Origin: Thermoproteota archaeon
GTDB taxonomy: Archaea > Thermoproteota > Thermoprotei_A > Sulfolobales > Desulfurococcaceae
DNA: 32,398 bases
Direction: 5' to 3'
Assembly: GCA_030550615.1 (NCBI GenBank)
Contig: JAUQPA010000008.1
Coordinates: 1 to 32,398 of the forward strand
A model generated the notes under the pieces. The model searched no databases. It saw only the letters and a program-made list of their open reading frames with translations, and was not told where the DNA came from. Below are positions 32,110 through 32,398 of the stretch, piece by piece. The number at the start of each line of letters is the position of its first letter. The first letter of the stretch is position 1. The position numbers and the translations under genes are program-made.

Positions 32110-32398
32110 GTGTCCAAGCCATCTCTTTCCAAGGTTGAAGTGTTGATATTAGTTGATGATTACGCTGGTTTCACTGAACTCATAGGGGAACACGGGTTTA
32201 GTGCTTTGATCACTATTCACTACGATAATGGCGAGAACTATCGTCTCCTATTCGATACAGGTAGAACAGGACGCGGATTACTTGAGAACATCAAGTTGCT
32301 TAACGTAGATTTATCTAATATTAATGTAATTGTTCTTTCACATAGACACCATGATCATACCGGTGGATTGCCGAGCCTCGTGAACCTATTGAAAGGTA
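32110..32398 (+). CDS. Metallo-beta-lactamase-fold hydrolase, N-terminal fragment (runs off window)
   Basis: 96 codons are visible. VDDYAGF, GEHGFSALI, LLFDTGRTG and the zinc motif HRHHDHTGGL identify an MBL-fold protein of the COG1237 type, related to the methanopterin-pathway enzyme family of archaea; in a non-methanogen the role is open. The start is GTG 32110 with AGGGG seven bases upstream; an in-frame stop at 32074 excludes a much longer N-terminus. It is divergent from the P-loop ATPase. Confidence 0.82.
   Translation, partial: MSKPSLSKVEVLILVDDYAGFTELIGEHGFSALITIHYDNGENYRLLFDTGRTGRGLLENIKLLNVDLSNINVIVLSHRHHDHTGGLPSLVNLLKG

Noticed and set aside
1-32398. CRISPR array, insertion sequence or defence island
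   Set aside because: No regularly spaced repeats, transposase frames or known defence genes are visible; the window is mostly core and metabolic genes.

Overview
This window comes from a thermophilic archaeon of the Crenarchaeota, most likely order Desulfurococcales (inference). The evidence is archaeal throughout: sn-glycerol-1-phosphate dehydrogenase, archaeal NadM, DnaG primase, aPelota, aCPSF1, an Lsm protein next to ribosomal protein eL37, a family B polymerase with paired cysteines, and two diverged proteasome beta subunits. Start codons are often GTG or TTG with GGTG-type ribosome sites. The protein-coding DNA is AT-rich, while the tRNA and SRP RNA genes are strikingly GC-rich, as expected for a hyperthermophile.

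Layout. 1-2054: the start of a P-type ATPase, tRNA-Arg(TCG), proteasome beta 1 and a TFIIB-like zinc-ribbon protein. 2211-7492: a NOG1-type GTPase converges on a minus-strand cluster psmB2 - aCPSF1 - nadM - rtcA that joins proteolysis, 3'-end formation/termination, NAD synthesis and RNA end chemistry. 7573-14867: core information genes (G1P dehydrogenase for lipids, FKBP, Lsm, eL37, DnaG, PolB, Pelota). 14838-18116: a predicted nucleotidyltransferase, a site-2-protease-like membrane peptidase, the SRP RNA and a threonine-synthase-like enzyme. 18205-22928: a large secreted, membrane-anchored GH57 amylopullulanase followed by a MalK/MsmK-type sugar ABC ATPase, a plausible starch or pullulan utilisation pair. 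23154-27595: a flippase, a HAD phosphatase, an EamA transporter, an orphan helical protein and a CcdA-like thiol transporter. 27762-30348: a minus-strand phosphate operon, pit - DUF47/PhoU-like - sugar epimerase. 30421-31077: a 650-base stretch without protein genes. 31074-32398: a P-loop ATPase and the start of an MBL-fold protein.

The most useful observations lie outside the protein genes. Two box C/D sRNA genes are legible in the 30.4-31.1 kb intergenic stretch. Each has the C-D'-C'-D order, a 3-nt D'-C' spacer, guide regions of 11-12 nt and a TATA-like box about 26 nt upstream of the predicted 5' end. The pit gene is interrupted by a -1 frameshift at GGGGAAAAAG directly before a stop codon. 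An SRP RNA of about 290 nt is bounded by a perfect 12-bp closing helix. A symmetric TATA element lies exactly midway between two divergent TTG starts. Proteasome beta 1 lacks threonine at the position aligned with the catalytic Thr1, whereas beta 2 retains it.
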